The notes: generated by a model from the letters alone, not told the origin. 64,000 nucleotides of DNA from Nitratireductor indicus C115 (GCF_000300515.1 NZ_AMSI01000003.1:310001-374000), one strand, 5' to 3'. Shown: positions 1 through 8,706, counted from the stretch's first letter. Translations and numbers: made by a program.

Positions 1-175
1 GCTGCGTCTCATCTTTTCCGTCATAGGCGGAAAGCCGTTCGAGCGCCTTCTCGACGCGCTTGCCCGCATGGCCAAGCGAAGAAGCCTGTTCGGCAGCGAT
101 TTCCTGCTGAAGTACGGTATCGCCGCTTACGGGATGCGGAACGAGCCCGGTTATGGAATTGGGTAGTCTGAGCAT
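1..175 (-). CDS. Conserved small hypothetical protein, 3' part cut off by window edge
   Basis: A minus-strand frame opens with ATG at 175 and runs off the left edge, giving 58 codons without a stop. The peptide begins MLRLPNSITG and then has an acidic, alanine-rich helical stretch (EIAAEQASSLGHAGKRVEKA). That stretch reminds me of short rhizobial proteins of the DUF6665 type, but this is from memory. It is divergent from the LysE gene that begins at 293. No function is claimed. The true length is unknown because the 3' end lies outside the window. Confidence 0.5.
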   Translation of the reverse strand, partial: MLRLPNSITGLVPHPVSGDTVLQQEIAAEQASSLGHAGKRVEKALERLSAYDGKDETQ

Positions 176-292
176 GCGTCCTCAAACATTTGCGGTCCAA
201 ATGCAGCTGGCCGTTTGCGCCTCGACACGCAAAGGCATCAGCGCCTATCCTGCCGTGAGAAACTGGCGCCTTCAACCTTCGGGAAAATCGGC

Positions 293-925
293 ATGACATT
301 GGTCGAGCTTGGAACATTTACGCTCGTTGCAACCCTTCTCGTGATGTCGCCGGGTCCAAATGGCGTCCTGATCGCCAAGACTGTGCCAACCTCCGGCAAG
401 GCAGCCGGCTTTGCCAACATCGCAGGTTTCTTCGCTGCCTTCTACGTGCATGGCGCCCTGTCGATCCTCGGCATCTCCATTCTCCTGGTGCAATCCGCCA
501 ACGCGTTCTTCGCAGTGAAGATGCTGGGGGCGGCATATCTCTGCTACATCGGCGTCAAGGCGCTTTGGCAGGCGTGGAAGGGAGTGCCCGCCACCCTCGC
601 CGTGGCTCCGGCCAAACGTCGTCGCACGCTGCTGCGCGCAGGTCTGGAAGGCTTCCTTACAAACGCCCTCAATCCCAAGGTGTCGATGTTCTATCTGGCG
701 GCGTTTCCGCAGTTCATCCCGGCAAATGCCGACGCCACCCTCTGGGCTTTCGCCCTGGTCGTCATCCATTCGACCCTGAACGTTCTGTGGTTCTCTGCGC
801 TTATTCTGCTCTTCTCGTCATTCAAGACGCTTGGCGCGCGCGCAGAGGTTCAGCGCTGGTTGAAAGCATTGACCGGGACGGTCTTCATAGGGTTCGGCCT
901 GAAGCTTGCAGCCCTGCGCCCCTGA
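293..925 (+). CDS. LysE/RhtB family amino-acid exporter
   Basis: A 210-residue, very hydrophobic protein with the family's N-terminal signature SPGPNG at about residues 19-24, followed by five to six predicted membrane helices. This is the usual size for LysE/RhtB proteins, which export amino acids or related metabolites across the inner membrane; the substrate cannot be read from sequence. I start at the ATG at 293 because the protein then begins directly with the first helix. An upstream TTG at 215 would add 26 charged residues with no family counterpart. It converges on the EamA gene with 23 bp between stop codons. Confidence 0.85.
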   Translation: MTLVELGTFTLVATLLVMSPGPNGVLIAKTVPTSGKAAGFANIAGFFAAFYVHGALSILGISILLVQSANAFFAVKMLGAAYLCYIGVKALWQAWKGVPATLAVAPAKRRRTLLRAGLEGFLTNALNPKVSMFYLAAFPQFIPANADATLWAFALVVIHSTLNVLWFSALILLFSSFKTLGARAEVQRWLKALTGTVFIGFGLKLAALRP

Positions 926-948
926 ACCGACGAGCGGCGTTCTAACCA

Positions 949-1827
949 TCATGATGCGGGCGCTGCAAGTGGGCCCCGTTTCCTGACAAGGGTAAGCACG
1001 AGCCCCGTTATGACAAGCAACGCCGCCGCGATACGCAACGGCCCGAAGGCTTCGCCCAGAAACAAGGCGGAGGAGCTCATTCCGAAAATAGGCACAAGCA
1101 GCGAGAACGGGGCAATACGCCCTGCCCCATAGGTGCGGATCAGCATGCCCCATGCCGCAAAACCGAAAATCGTCGCCGCAAATGCGATGTAGAGCACAGC
1201 CCCGATGCCTTCGGGTGAGAGATTCTGAAAAGCGCTCAAATCCGCATCCCATCCCTCGAACATCAGCGAAAGAAGGAAAAGCGGTATCGGCGGCACAAGG
1301 CTCGCATGCACCATGAGATGCAGCATATCCACCTGCCCCGCCCGCTTCATCATCAGGTTGGAGACCGCCCAGGCGGCCGCTGCCGCGACAACCAGCGCCA
1401 GCCCGGTCAGGGTCACTTCACCATCCACCGTAAGCGCGATCAACCCGATCCCCGCGAACGCCACGGCAATGCCCGCCAGTTGCATTCCGCCGGGCTTTTC
1501 GCCGAGCGTCGCCCAGGCAAAGAGCACCGTGAAAAAGGCCTGCATCTGCAACACGAGAGAGGCAAGCCCCGCCGAGACGCCGATATCCATGCCTAAGAAT
1601 AGCAGCGAGAATTTCACCACACCAAGCACCAGGCCGATACCGGCCACCAAGCGCCAGGATACCTTCGGCCACGGTATGAAGAAGGCAAGCGGCAGCGCGG
1701 CAACCGCAAAACGCAATGCTGAAAAGAGAAGCGGCGGAAAATTTCCGATTCCCACCTTGATCACGACGAAGTTGAAGCCCCAGACCGCAGCCACGAGAAC
1801 CGCGAGAAGAATGTGAGGTAATTTCAT
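949..1827 (-). CDS. EamA/DMT family transporter
   Basis: A 292-residue protein made of two repeats of about five membrane helices, as in the drug/metabolite transporter superfamily (EamA domains at roughly residues 8-135 and 148-280). It starts MKLPHILLAVLVAAVWGFNF, with the typical WG(F/L)NF of the first helix. An upstream in-frame ATG at 1914 would add 29 polar residues and is less likely. The inner-membrane location is clear, the substrate is not. A perfect inverted repeat (1862-1878) lies 35-51 bases before the start and could be an operator. Confidence 0.85.
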   Translation of the reverse strand: MKLPHILLAVLVAAVWGFNFVVIKVGIGNFPPLLFSALRFAVAALPLAFFIPWPKVSWRLVAGIGLVLGVVKFSLLFLGMDIGVSAGLASLVLQMQAFFTVLFAWATLGEKPGGMQLAGIAVAFAGIGLIALTVDGEVTLTGLALVVAAAAAWAVSNLMMKRAGQVDMLHLMVHASLVPPIPLFLLSLMFEGWDADLSAFQNLSPEGIGAVLYIAFAATIFGFAAWGMLIRTYGAGRIAPFSLLVPIFGMSSSALFLGEAFGPLRIAAALLVITGLVLTLVRKRGPLAAPAS

Positions 1828-1861
1828 CGGGATGTGCTTTCCGCCGCGAAATCCTGGCCGA

Positions 1862-1878
1862 ACCGCATGGGATGCGGT
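1862..1878. promoter_or_regulatory. Perfect inverted repeat upstream of the EamA gene
   Basis: ACCGCAT - GGG - ATGCGGT: 7-base arms around 3 bases, in the leader of the minus-strand EamA gene. It could be a dimeric repressor site or a small RNA hairpin. No regulator is encoded next to it, so this is only a suggestion. Confidence 0.3.
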
Positions 1879-1909
1879 CTGGCGCGACAGGTCAAATGAA
1901 AATGCGGGC

Positions 1910-1938
1910 CCCACCCATCAATCGGAATGATGGGCGGG
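1910..1938 (-). terminator. Strong hairpin after hemF
   Basis: Read on the minus strand, an 11-base arm (CCCGCCCATCA) pairs with TGATGGGTGGG with one G-U pair around a 7-base loop, 10 bases past the hemF stop codon. There is no immediate U-run, only CATTTTC about 10 bases on. It may stop transcription imperfectly or protect the hemF 3' end. Confidence 0.5.
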
Positions 1939-1947
1939 CACGCGGCA

Positions 1948-2862
1948 TCAGGGCCACTTAACTTCCGGCGGAAGGCTCGACAGGATGGAATCGACATTGC
2001 CGCCCGTCTTCAATCCGAAGATCGTCCCTCTGTCGTAAAGCAGGTTGAACTCCACATAGCGCCCACGCCTTGTGAGCTGCTCCTCGCGGTCGGCTTCTGT
2101 CCAGTTGGTGTTGAAGTTCTTGCGCACGAGATGCGGATAAACAATGGCGAAGGCGCGCCCCACATCGCGCGTGAACTCGAAATCCGCCTCCCAGCCGCCT
2201 TTTTCCTCGGGGCTTTTCAGCCAGTCGTAGAATATGCCGCCAATCCCGCGCGCCTCGTTACGATGGGGCAGGAAGAAATATTCGTCGCACCAGGTCTTGT
2301 ATTTCTCATAATCGGCGATGGCCGAATGCCGGTCGCAGACGAACTTCATTGCCTGGTGGAACGCCTGCGTATCGGCGTCTTCCTGTGTGCGTCGACGCTC
2401 AAGAACCGGCGTCAGGTCCGCTCCGCCGCCAAACCATTGGCGGGTGGTCACCACCATACGCGTGTTCATGTGCACGGCCGGAACGTTGGGGTTCTGCGGA
2501 TGAGCGATCAATGAAATGCCGGAGGCCCAAAAGCGTGGGTCTTCGTCCGCACCTGGTATCTGCTTGCGAAATTCAGGTGAGAACTCACCATGAACCGTAG
2601 ACACGTGAACCCCGACCTTCTCGAACACACGTCCATGCATGATCGACATGACACCGCCACCGCCGGCGCCGCCATCGCGCTCCCACGGGGTTCGCTCGAA
2701 ACGACCGGGCGTGCGGCTGGAAAGCGGGCCCGTGAGTTCGTCCTCAAGCGTCTCGAACACCGAGCAAATCCTGTCCCGCAGCTCTTCGAACCATGCGCGG
2801 GCGGCCGCCTTCTTGTCTTCAATACCGTCCGGCAGGCCAGCCGGAATCTCGGGTCGTTCCAT
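1948..2862 (-). CDS. hemF: Oxygen-dependent coproporphyrinogen III oxidase
   Basis: A 304-residue protein matching HemF over its whole length. It converts coproporphyrinogen III to protoporphyrinogen IX in the cytoplasm using molecular oxygen, in haem biosynthesis. Visible family blocks include the glycine-rich [46 protein letters not shown] and [15 protein letters not shown]. The start at 2862 (MERPEIPAG) is chosen because AGAGGACC lies just upstream; a longer frame from 2955 lacks a ribosome site. It is divergent from a small gene at 3007, and the shared 144-bp region holds a promoter-like element with an inverted repeat. Confidence 0.97.
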   Translation of the reverse strand: MERPEIPAGLPDGIEDKKAAARAWFEELRDRICSVFETLEDELTGPLSSRTPGRFERTPWERDGGAGGGGVMSIMHGRVFEKVGVHVSTVHGEFSPEFRKQIPGADEDPRFWASGISLIAHPQNPNVPAVHMNTRMVVTTRQWFGGGADLTPVLERRRTQEDADTQAFHQAMKFVCDRHSAIADYEKYKTWCDEYFFLPHRNEARGIGGIFYDWLKSPEEKGGWEADFEFTRDVGRAFAIVYPHLVRKNFNTNWTEADREEQLTRRGRYVEFNLLYDRGTIFGLKTGGNVDSILSSLPPEVKWP

Positions 2863-2944
2863 TTCAGGTCCTCTCTGCAAGGCGGCTGCATCTGCAATCC
2901 GGCCTGCCGATTGAGGGGCGCAACCGAAAGCGCATCCCTCACAT

Positions 2945-2977
2945 TTGACTCGCAATTTACAAGCGAGTTGCTAATCT
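2945..2977 (+). promoter_or_regulatory. Promoter-like element with embedded inverted repeat between hemF and the gene at 3007
   Basis: TTGACT at 2945-2950 is followed after 17 bases by TTGCTA (2968-2973), a plausible -35/-10 pair pointing to the small gene at 3007. Inside it lies ACTCGC (2948-2953) - 9 bases - GCGAGT (2963-2968). A repressor bound there would cover the promoter and perhaps the divergent hemF promoter as well. The hexamers fit the consensus only moderately. Confidence 0.4.
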
Positions 2978-3006
2978 TCTTCTCCGACGGGTCAAGGAGT
3001 TCTTTC

Positions 3007-3264
3007 GTGCGAGTACCCGCAAAACCACCCCTCGACGGGCTCAAACGCAGTATCGACAAGCACCGCGCCAAGGCAACCCGCCTTCCCCGTGACGGCTTTC
3101 TGCGGGAGAGTTTCGCCCTGCCCCGCGCGCAGGCACGCGCCAAGGCAAGGGAATGGCTGGAACGCTGGCCGCGGCAAGCCTATTGGACAGAAATCGAGAG
3201 CTGGTGCGAACGCCCCGGCGACATGATCGAGTTCACCATGCGCCGCCTGCCAACCGCAGACTAA
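3007..3264 (+). CDS. Conserved small basic protein of unknown function
   Basis: 85 residues starting at a GTG (3007) that has a clear AAGGAG seven bases upstream. Without the GTG start the gene would be missed or over-extended. The protein is basic and Arg-rich (PLDGLKRSIDKHRA, ARAKAREWLERWP) and ends in an acidic/hydrophobic segment (PGDMIEFTMRRLP). Proteins of this shape occur widely in rhizobia without a known role. No membrane segment, signal peptide or metal motif is seen. It is divergent from hemF. Confidence 0.7.
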   Translation: MRVPAKPPLDGLKRSIDKHRAKATRLPRDGFLRESFALPRAQARAKAREWLERWPRQAYWTEIESWCERPGDMIEFTMRRLPTAD

Positions 3265-3411
3265 TTGCCCCTCTTCATACGGGTGTCTTGCCGCATTCCC
3301 ACCGCTTTGCCGCTTCTTTAAGCTGCATTCGACTTGTTGTCCGACCCCCTTCGGCCAAAATTGGAAGCTCCGGAAAACCGGAAATACTGAAAGCTGTTTC
3401 AGGAGCATCCA

Positions 3412-3915
3412 ATGGTCTTCAATCGTATTTCAAAAGCAGCATTGCTTCTTGCTCTTTTCCCTGCCCAGCCAGCTTATTCCGAGCCACTCCCCAAAACCTA
3501 TTATCTACCAACCACGATGGCTTTGGAGGCGGCGCGCGCGGCACTGGATGCATGCGCTGACGATGGATTTGCCGTGAGCGTAGCCATTGTCACCCGCCAA
3601 GGCACCACCACAGCCCTTGTGCGCGCAGACGCTGCCGGCCCGCATACAACGGCTTCTGCTACCGGCAAGGCCTTCACTGCCGCCTCGCTTGGGCGCGACT
3701 CCGGTACACTCGCTTCCGCCATCGTCGCAAATCCCGAAATAAGGGGCCTGCGCGATATGGATCCCCGCCTGGTCATACTGGGAGGGGGACTACCCATAAG
3801 AATTGACAATTCTCTTGTTGGTGGAATTGGTGTCGGCGGAGCGCCATCGGCGTCGCAGGACAGGCAATGCGCCATCGCCGGACTACAGGCAATCGGCGCG
3901 GCGATGCCCGATTAG
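3412..3915 (+). CDS. Secreted GlcG/HbpS-like haem-degrading family protein
   Basis: 167 residues with an N-terminal signal peptide (about 1-23, ending near AYS) and a GlcG/HbpS domain after it. Recognisable are 'MALEAARAALDACADDGFAVSVAIVTRQG' in pieces: ALEAARAAL, VSVAIV, and the later ILGGGLPIR...GGIGVGGAPSASQD block that is typical of the family's ligand-binding end. Members bind small ligands such as haem or cobalamin-related molecules, but few are characterised. AGGAG precedes the ATG at 3412 by six bases. It converges with trmL with 13 bp between stops. The periplasmic location follows from the signal peptide; the function is inferred from family only. Confidence 0.75.
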   Translation: MVFNRISKAALLLALFPAQPAYSEPLPKTYYLPTTMALEAARAALDACADDGFAVSVAIVTRQGTTTALVRADAAGPHTTASATGKAFTAASLGRDSGTLASAIVANPEIRGLRDMDPRLVILGGGLPIRIDNSLVGGIGVGGAPSASQDRQCAIAGLQAIGAAMPD

Positions 3916-3928
3916 TCCTATGCAGCAG

Positions 3929-4384
3929 TCAGCGCCGCCATCCGGTCTGCCGTACAGCCTCTCCGGCAGCCATGGCGGCGCTCATTGCGAGGTTCAGGCT
4001 GCGCGCACCCGCCTTCATGGGAATAAGAAGACGCGCGTCCGACCGCTCATGCACGTCGTCAGGCACACCCGCCGATTCCCGCCCGAAAAGAAGCACATCA
4101 TTTTCACCGTAGGAGAAATCCGTATAGGCAGCATCGGCACGGGTAGTGAAGAGAACGAGCCGGCGTGCTTCCGAGCGGCGCCATTCATCGAAGACTTCCC
4201 ATGAGGCATGCCGCTGCAGGGCGGCGCGCTCTATATAGTCCATTCCAGCCCGCTTCAGATTGCGGTCCGACAGGTCGAAACCCGCCGGCTCGATCAGATC
4301 AACCGTCAGACCGAGGCAGGCGGCAAGACGCAGGATGGCGCCCGTATTGCCTGGAATATCAGGCTGATAAAGGGCGATGCGCAT
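3929..4384 (-). CDS. trmL: tRNA (cytidine/uridine-2'-O-)-methyltransferase TrmL
   Basis: 151 residues, the length of the small SPOUT enzymes that 2'-O-methylate the wobble base 34 of tRNA-Leu using SAM. The three SPOUT motifs are present: NTGAILRLAACLG near residue 12-24, LFGRESAGVPD near 96-106, and RSLNLAMSAAMAAGEA near 125-140, which form the knotted SAM site. I start at 4384 (MRIALYQPDIPGNTG); an in-frame ATG at 4432 would add 16 residues not seen in the family. It is divergent from the long leader region of the ABC exporter pair. Confidence 0.92.
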   Translation of the reverse strand: MRIALYQPDIPGNTGAILRLAACLGLTVDLIEPAGFDLSDRNLKRAGMDYIERAALQRHASWEVFDEWRRSEARRLVLFTTRADAAYTDFSYGENDVLLFGRESAGVPDDVHERSDARLLIPMKAGARSLNLAMSAAMAAGEAVRQTGWRR

Positions 4385-4541
4385 CTGGCTTGGTCTTTTG
4401 ACTTGGCTGGAGCCGCAGGCCGGTGTGTCCACCGGGGCACAGTATGGACTGGCATAATCGGAACGGCATAACGGTACTGGAAAAAAACGGTAACAGCAGA
4501 TATAAGCCCCGCATCTTTAACGCGAACCGAGGGAGCACGAC

Positions 4542-4595
4542 ATGATGACACCAACCAACATGCTTCGGCTCCGCGCCAGCGCCCCAAGGGCCTGA
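4542..4595 (+). CDS. Candidate 17-residue leader peptide with Arg-Leu-Arg motif
   Basis: A short frame MMTPTNMLRLRASAPRA ends at TGA 4593-4595. GGGAG stands seven bases before the first ATG, a better ribosome site than many large genes here have. It lies 381 bases before the ABC exporter gene at 4976, on the same strand. The RLR core resembles the '+X+' motif at which ribosomes stall with macrolides in the ErmD-type leader peptides of Gram-positive bacteria; that link is inference. Several stem-loops follow (see 4596-4870). No protein evidence exists in the sequence beyond the ribosome site and position, so confidence is moderate. Confidence 0.5.
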   Translation: MMTPTNMLRLRASAPRA

Positions 4596-4870
4596 CGGCG
4601 AACCCGGTTCGAAAAGCTCACTTTCCAAGACAAGAAGCATCGATTCGCGTTCCGCCGGACTTTCGTTCCGTTTCAAAGGACTGTTTCGATGCATAACCAT
4701 TTCAACGCCCGGCCGAAAGGTCGAAACAACCGATTTCCTCATCTGGCATCCGCTTCCTGCCCATTATTCCGGGCAGGACCGCCAGCGATGTCGCGCCAGC
4801 TCCTTTGCCAGCCACCAGATGAACCATCACACCGTTCACGCGCGCCCATCAGCCCCTGCGGGGGCACGTG
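4596..4870 (+). promoter_or_regulatory. Structured leader RNA with mutually exclusive stems upstream of ABC exporter genes
   Basis: Four structures are visible after the leader peptide. CGAAC-CCG-GTTCG forms a small stem just past its stop. GCATCGA (4637-4643) can pair with TCGATGC (4686-4692). The overlapping segment TGTTTCGA (4682-4689) can instead pair with TCGAAACA (4721-4728), so the two pairings exclude each other. TCCTGCCC (4755-4762) pairs with GGGCAGGA (4771-4778) around 8 bases. This is the layout of an attenuator, although no hairpin is followed by a U-run. The rest of 4385-4975 shows no gene. Confidence 0.45.
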
Positions 4871-4975
4871 CGGCCATTCCGGCTAACGCTGGAAGATCGC
4901 TTAAAATCAAATAACTGGCCGCGAATGGTGAATCGATTTGTCACCTGCGTTGCCACGACAAGGAATGTTCGAAGA

Positions 4976-6823
4976 ATGTTTGAGTGGTTTGAAAAACGGC
5001 TCGACCCCTTCCCCTCGGAAGAGCCGCAGGAACCTCCCAGGACGCTGGTGGCCTTCTGCCTCCACTATACGAAAGGGGCATGGCCTTACCTGATCCCCGC
5101 AGCGGTTCTGATGGCCTGCATCGCCATTGCCGAAGTGTGGATGTTCTCCTTCCTCGGCAACATCGTCGACTGGCTTTCGCAAAAGGATCCCGCCACCTTT
5201 CTGGAGACCGAAGGCTGGAAGCTGATCGGCATGGCCGCCATCGTGCTCTTCGTGCTGCCCGCCATGGTGTGGTTTCATTCGCTTCTGTCGCAGCAGGCGC
5301 TCATGGGAAACTACCCGATGCGCATCCGCTGGCAGGTGCATCGCTATCTGCTGAAACAGTCCATGACTTTCTACCAGGACGAGTTTGCCGGACGCATCGC
5401 CACCAAGCTGATGCAGACCGCCCTCGCCGTGCGCGAATGCGTCATCAAGCTGTTCGATGTCCTCAATTACGTGATCGTCTATTTCACGGGCATGCTGTTC
5501 ATCATCGCGTCGTCGGACTGGCGGCTCGCGGTTCCGGTGGTTTGCTGGCTGATCGCCTACGTCTTCCTGATGCGCGCTTTTATTCCGCGCCTGGGCAAGG
5601 TCGCTGAACAGCAGGCAGACGCCCGCTCGATCATGACGGGCCGCGTGGTGGACAGCTACACCAACATCCAGACGGTGAAACTGTTCTCCCACGCCCGCCG
5701 CGAAGCCTCCTTCGCACGTGAAGGCATGGCAGGCTTCCTGCAGACAGTTTACCGGCAGATGCGCCTGGTCACAGCACTGTACGGCTTTCTCTATGTGCTC
5801 AACTCTCTGTGCCTGTCCGCAGTCGGCGGCCTCGGCATCTGGCTCTGGCTGCAGGGATCGCTCTCCATTGGCGCGGTGGCGGTTTCGCTCGGCCTCGTAC
5901 TGAGGTTGTGGGGCATGTCGCAGTGGATCATGTGGGAACTGTCCGGCCTGTTCGAAAACATCGGCACCGTGCAGGACGGCATCAGCTCGATTTCCATGCC
6001 CCGTCTGGTGGAAGACAAACCCGGCGCCGAAGCGCTCGAAGTTCCGGCAGGCCGGATCACCTTCGACCGGATCGGTTTCCATTACGGCAAGAAGGGCGGC
6101 GTGATCGAGGACCTGACGCTCGAGGTGAAGCCCGGCGAGAAGGTCGGCCTTGTGGGGCGTTCCGGCGCCGGCAAGTCCACTCTCGTCAACCTGCTTCTGC
6201 GTTTCTACGATCTGGAAAAGGGTGAGATCCTCATCGACGGGCAGGACATTGCCTCCGTCGCGCAGGACAGCCTGCGCGAACATATCGGCATGGTCACACA
6301 GGACACCTCCCTCCTGCATCGTTCGGTGCGCGACAACATCCTTTACGGTCGCCCCGATGCCACGGAAGACATGATGATCGAGGCGGCACGCCGCGCCGAG
6401 GCGCTTTCCTTCATCGGAGGCTTGTCCGATCCGAAGGGGCGCAGGGGTTTCGACGCCCATGTCGGCGAACGCGGCGTAAAATTGTCAGGAGGCCAGCGCC
6501 AGCGCATTGCGATTGCCCGCGTGATGCTGAAGGATGCCCCGATCCTCATTCTCGATGAAGCAACTTCGGCGCTCGATTCGGAGGTCGAGGCGGCGATCCA
6601 GGAAAACCTCTACCGGCTGATGGAGGGCAAGACCGTGATAGCGATCGCGCACCGGCTGTCCACCATCGCGGCGATGGACCGGTTGGTGGTTATGGACAAG
6701 GGCCGTATCGTCGAGGAAGGCAGCCATGACGATCTGGTGGCGCGGGGCGGTCTTTACGCCGGCCTCTGGCAGCGCCAGTCGGGCGGCTTTCTGGATCTGG
6801 AGACGAGCGAGGCAGCGCAATGA
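4976..6823 (+). CDS. ABC exporter half-transporter (membrane + ATPase), first of pair
   Basis: 615 residues: cytoplasmic N-terminus, six-helix ABC membrane domain (about 35-340) and nucleotide-binding domain (about 370-600). Walker A is GRSGAGKST (about 392), the signature LSGGQRQR (about 503), Walker B ILILDEATSALD (about 522) and the H-loop AHRLST, all intact. This is the MsbA/MDR-like export architecture; the substrate is unknown. The ATG at 4976 is preferred because MFEWFEKRLDPFP begins where its partner's homologous region begins, with AAGGA 11 bases upstream; start sites at 4868 and 4925 are possible. The stop overlaps the partner's start (ATGA), so a heterodimer is likely. Confidence 0.9.
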   Translation: MFEWFEKRLDPFPSEEPQEPPRTLVAFCLHYTKGAWPYLIPAAVLMACIAIAEVWMFSFLGNIVDWLSQKDPATFLETEGWKLIGMAAIVLFVLPAMVWFHSLLSQQALMGNYPMRIRWQVHRYLLKQSMTFYQDEFAGRIATKLMQTALAVRECVIKLFDVLNYVIVYFTGMLFIIASSDWRLAVPVVCWLIAYVFLMRAFIPRLGKVAEQQADARSIMTGRVVDSYTNIQTVKLFSHARREASFAREGMAGFLQTVYRQMRLVTALYGFLYVLNSLCLSAVGGLGIWLWLQGSLSIGAVAVSLGLVLRLWGMSQWIMWELSGLFENIGTVQDGISSISMPRLVEDKPGAEALEVPAGRITFDRIGFHYGKKGGVIEDLTLEVKPGEKVGLVGRSGAGKSTLVNLLLRFYDLEKGEILIDGQDIASVAQDSLREHIGMVTQDTSLLHRSVRDNILYGRPDATEDMMIEAARRAEALSFIGGLSDPKGRRGFDAHVGERGVKLSGGQRQRIAIARVMLKDAPILILDEATSALDSEVEAAIQENLYRLMEGKTVIAIAHRLSTIAAMDRLVVMDKGRIVEEGSHDDLVARGGLYAGLWQRQSGGFLDLETSEAAQ

Positions 6824-8706
6824 AGGACGATGACGCCAAACGCGAAACCAGACGCATGGAAGGCTTATGGCGCTCGGCCGAAGGGGTGATCGACCCCTTC
6901 GGCGACACGGAACGTCCGGTGCTTCCAGTCAAGGCGCACGAATTCATCCTGTTCTTCGCACGGCAGGCGAAAGGGCCTTTCCTCCTGCTTCTCGTCACCG
7001 GTGGCCTGATGGGCGCCGTCGACGCCGGGCTCTATTGGGGCCTCGGCTGGATCATCGATATTCTCGACGCAGCTTCCCCCGCAACGCTTCTCGCAGAGCA
7101 CGGGATGAAGCTCGCCGGCTTCCTTGTGCTTCTGCTCGTCATCCGCGCCATTGTCATCATCGGCAATTCGATCCTTGAGCAGCAGGTCATCGTGCCCGCC
7201 TTCTACCAGCGGGTCCGCTGGCAATCGTTCCGCCGGGTGATCGAACAGCCCTATGAATTCTATCAGAACGATTTCGCCGGGCGGATCGCCACGAAGATCC
7301 TGCAGGGCGGTGAAGCGGCGGGCGATTTCATCATCAACATTCTCCAGACGATGTGGAGCTTTCTTACCTTCGTCGTCCTGGCCGCCTCCATCCTGACCGT
7401 TCTGGACCCGATGATGGGCGTCGTGATGCTGGTGTGGCTCGCATTCTATGCGGCCATCGTCTGGTTCCTCTTGCCGCCTCTTCGCAATGCGGGCCGGCAG
7501 ACCGCCGACCAGCGCTCGATCCTCAATGGCCGCATGGTGGATGCCTTCACCAACATTCTTGCGGTGAAGCTGTTCGACAGCGGACGACGCGAACATGCCT
7601 ATGTGCGCGATGCCATGGCTGGTTTCCTCAGGGCCGTGACGATGCTCACCCGCGCCATCACGCGCGTGCGCGTGTCCGTCGCTCTCGTCAACGGTGTCAT
7701 GATGGCCGCGGTCTTCGCGCTCGCCATCTCGCGCTGGATGGAGAACGCCATCACGACCGGCGAGATTGCGGCGGCCATGGGGCTTGTCTTCCGGCTCAAC
7801 CAGATGTCCGGGTGGATGATGTTCAACATCAACGGCCTGATCCGCAGCTATGCCACCGTGCAGGATTCGACCACGGTCGTTTCCGTGCAGCCTTCCATCC
7901 GCGATGCTGCGGGCGCTGAGGACATGCCGCGCGCCAAAGGCGACATACGCTTCGAGAACGTCACCTTCAACTACGGCAAGAAGAGCGGCATTATCGAAGG
8001 CCTGAACCTGCACATCAAACCGGGCGAACGGGTAGCCCTCGTCGGCCCATCGGGCGCCGGCAAGACCACGATCATCAACCTGATGCTGCGCCTCTTCGAG
8101 GCCGAAAGCGGTCGCATCCTGCTCGACGGACATGACATCACCCAGGTGACGCAGGCTTCGCTGCGTGCTCAATTCGGCGTCGTTAGCCAGGAGCCCATGC
8201 TGATGCACCGCTCGATCCGCGACAACATCGCCTATGGCCGGGCTGGAGCCACCGAGGCCGACATCGTTGCTGCTGCAAAACGCGCCTCGGCCCACGAGTT
8301 CATCCAGAACGTGACCGATCCCAAGGGCAGAACCGGTTATGACGCCGTTGTCGGTGAGCGCGGCGTAAAACTTTCCGGCGGCCAGAGGCAACGCATCGCC
8401 ATTGCGCGCATGATGCTGAAAAACGCCCCGGTCCTGATCCTTGATGAGGCGACTTCCGCGCTCGATTCGGAAATCGAGGCAGCTATTCAGGACAATCTCG
8501 GTCTCCTGATGGAGGGTAAGACGGTGGTCGCCGTTGCCCACCGCCTCTCCACCATCGCCGCCCTCGACCGCATTATCGTGCTCGATCGGGGCCAGATCGT
8601 CGAGGAAGGGTCCCACGCGGCGCTGGTGGCCCGCAACGGGCTTTACGCAAGCCTCTGGAAACGCCAGTCGGGCGGCTTCCTGGGCGGTGAGCTCGCAGCG
8701 GAATAG
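6820..8706 (+). CDS. ABC exporter half-transporter, second of pair
   Basis: 628 residues with the same layout as its upstream neighbour: six-helix domain (about 55-355) and ATPase domain (about 380-615). Walker A is GPSGAGKTT (about 408), signature LSGGQRQRIAIAR (about 517), Walker B LILDEATSALDSE (about 538). Unlike many heterodimeric exporters, neither partner shows a degenerate catalytic site. The two genes overlap by four bases, which points to coupled translation. The final 134 bases are also covered by the tail of the opposite-strand DUF1127 frame. The conserved N-terminal segments of both partners share a 'DPF' motif before the first helix. Confidence 0.9.
   Translation: MKDDDAKRETRRMEGLWRSAEGVIDPFGDTERPVLPVKAHEFILFFARQAKGPFLLLLVTGGLMGAVDAGLYWGLGWIIDILDAASPATLLAEHGMKLAGFLVLLLVIRAIVIIGNSILEQQVIVPAFYQRVRWQSFRRVIEQPYEFYQNDFAGRIATKILQGGEAAGDFIINILQTMWSFLTFVVLAASILTVLDPMMGVVMLVWLAFYAAIVWFLLPPLRNAGRQTADQRSILNGRMVDAFTNILAVKLFDSGRREHAYVRDAMAGFLRAVTMLTRAITRVRVSVALVNGVMMAAVFALAISRWMENAITTGEIAAAMGLVFRLNQMSGWMMFNINGLIRSYATVQDSTTVVSVQPSIRDAAGAEDMPRAKGDIRFENVTFNYGKKSGIIEGLNLHIKPGERVALVGPSGAGKTTIINLMLRLFEAESGRILLDGHDITQVTQASLRAQFGVVSQEPMLMHRSIRDNIAYGRAGATEADIVAAAKRASAHEFIQNVTDPKGRTGYDAVVGERGVKLSGGQRQRIAIARMMLKNAPVLILDEATSALDSEIEAAIQDNLGLLMEGKTVVAVAHRLSTIAALDRIIVLDRGQIVEEGSHAALVARNGLYASLWKRQSGGFLGGELAAE

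Noticed and set aside
4907-6460. A 517-codon open frame antisense to the first ABC exporter gene (and a 624-codon one at 6865-8739 antisense to the second)
   Set aside because: They lie wholly opposite intact ABC genes, have compositions rich in H, D, E, G and R with no domain, and arise from GC-rich codon bias. No ribosome site supports them.
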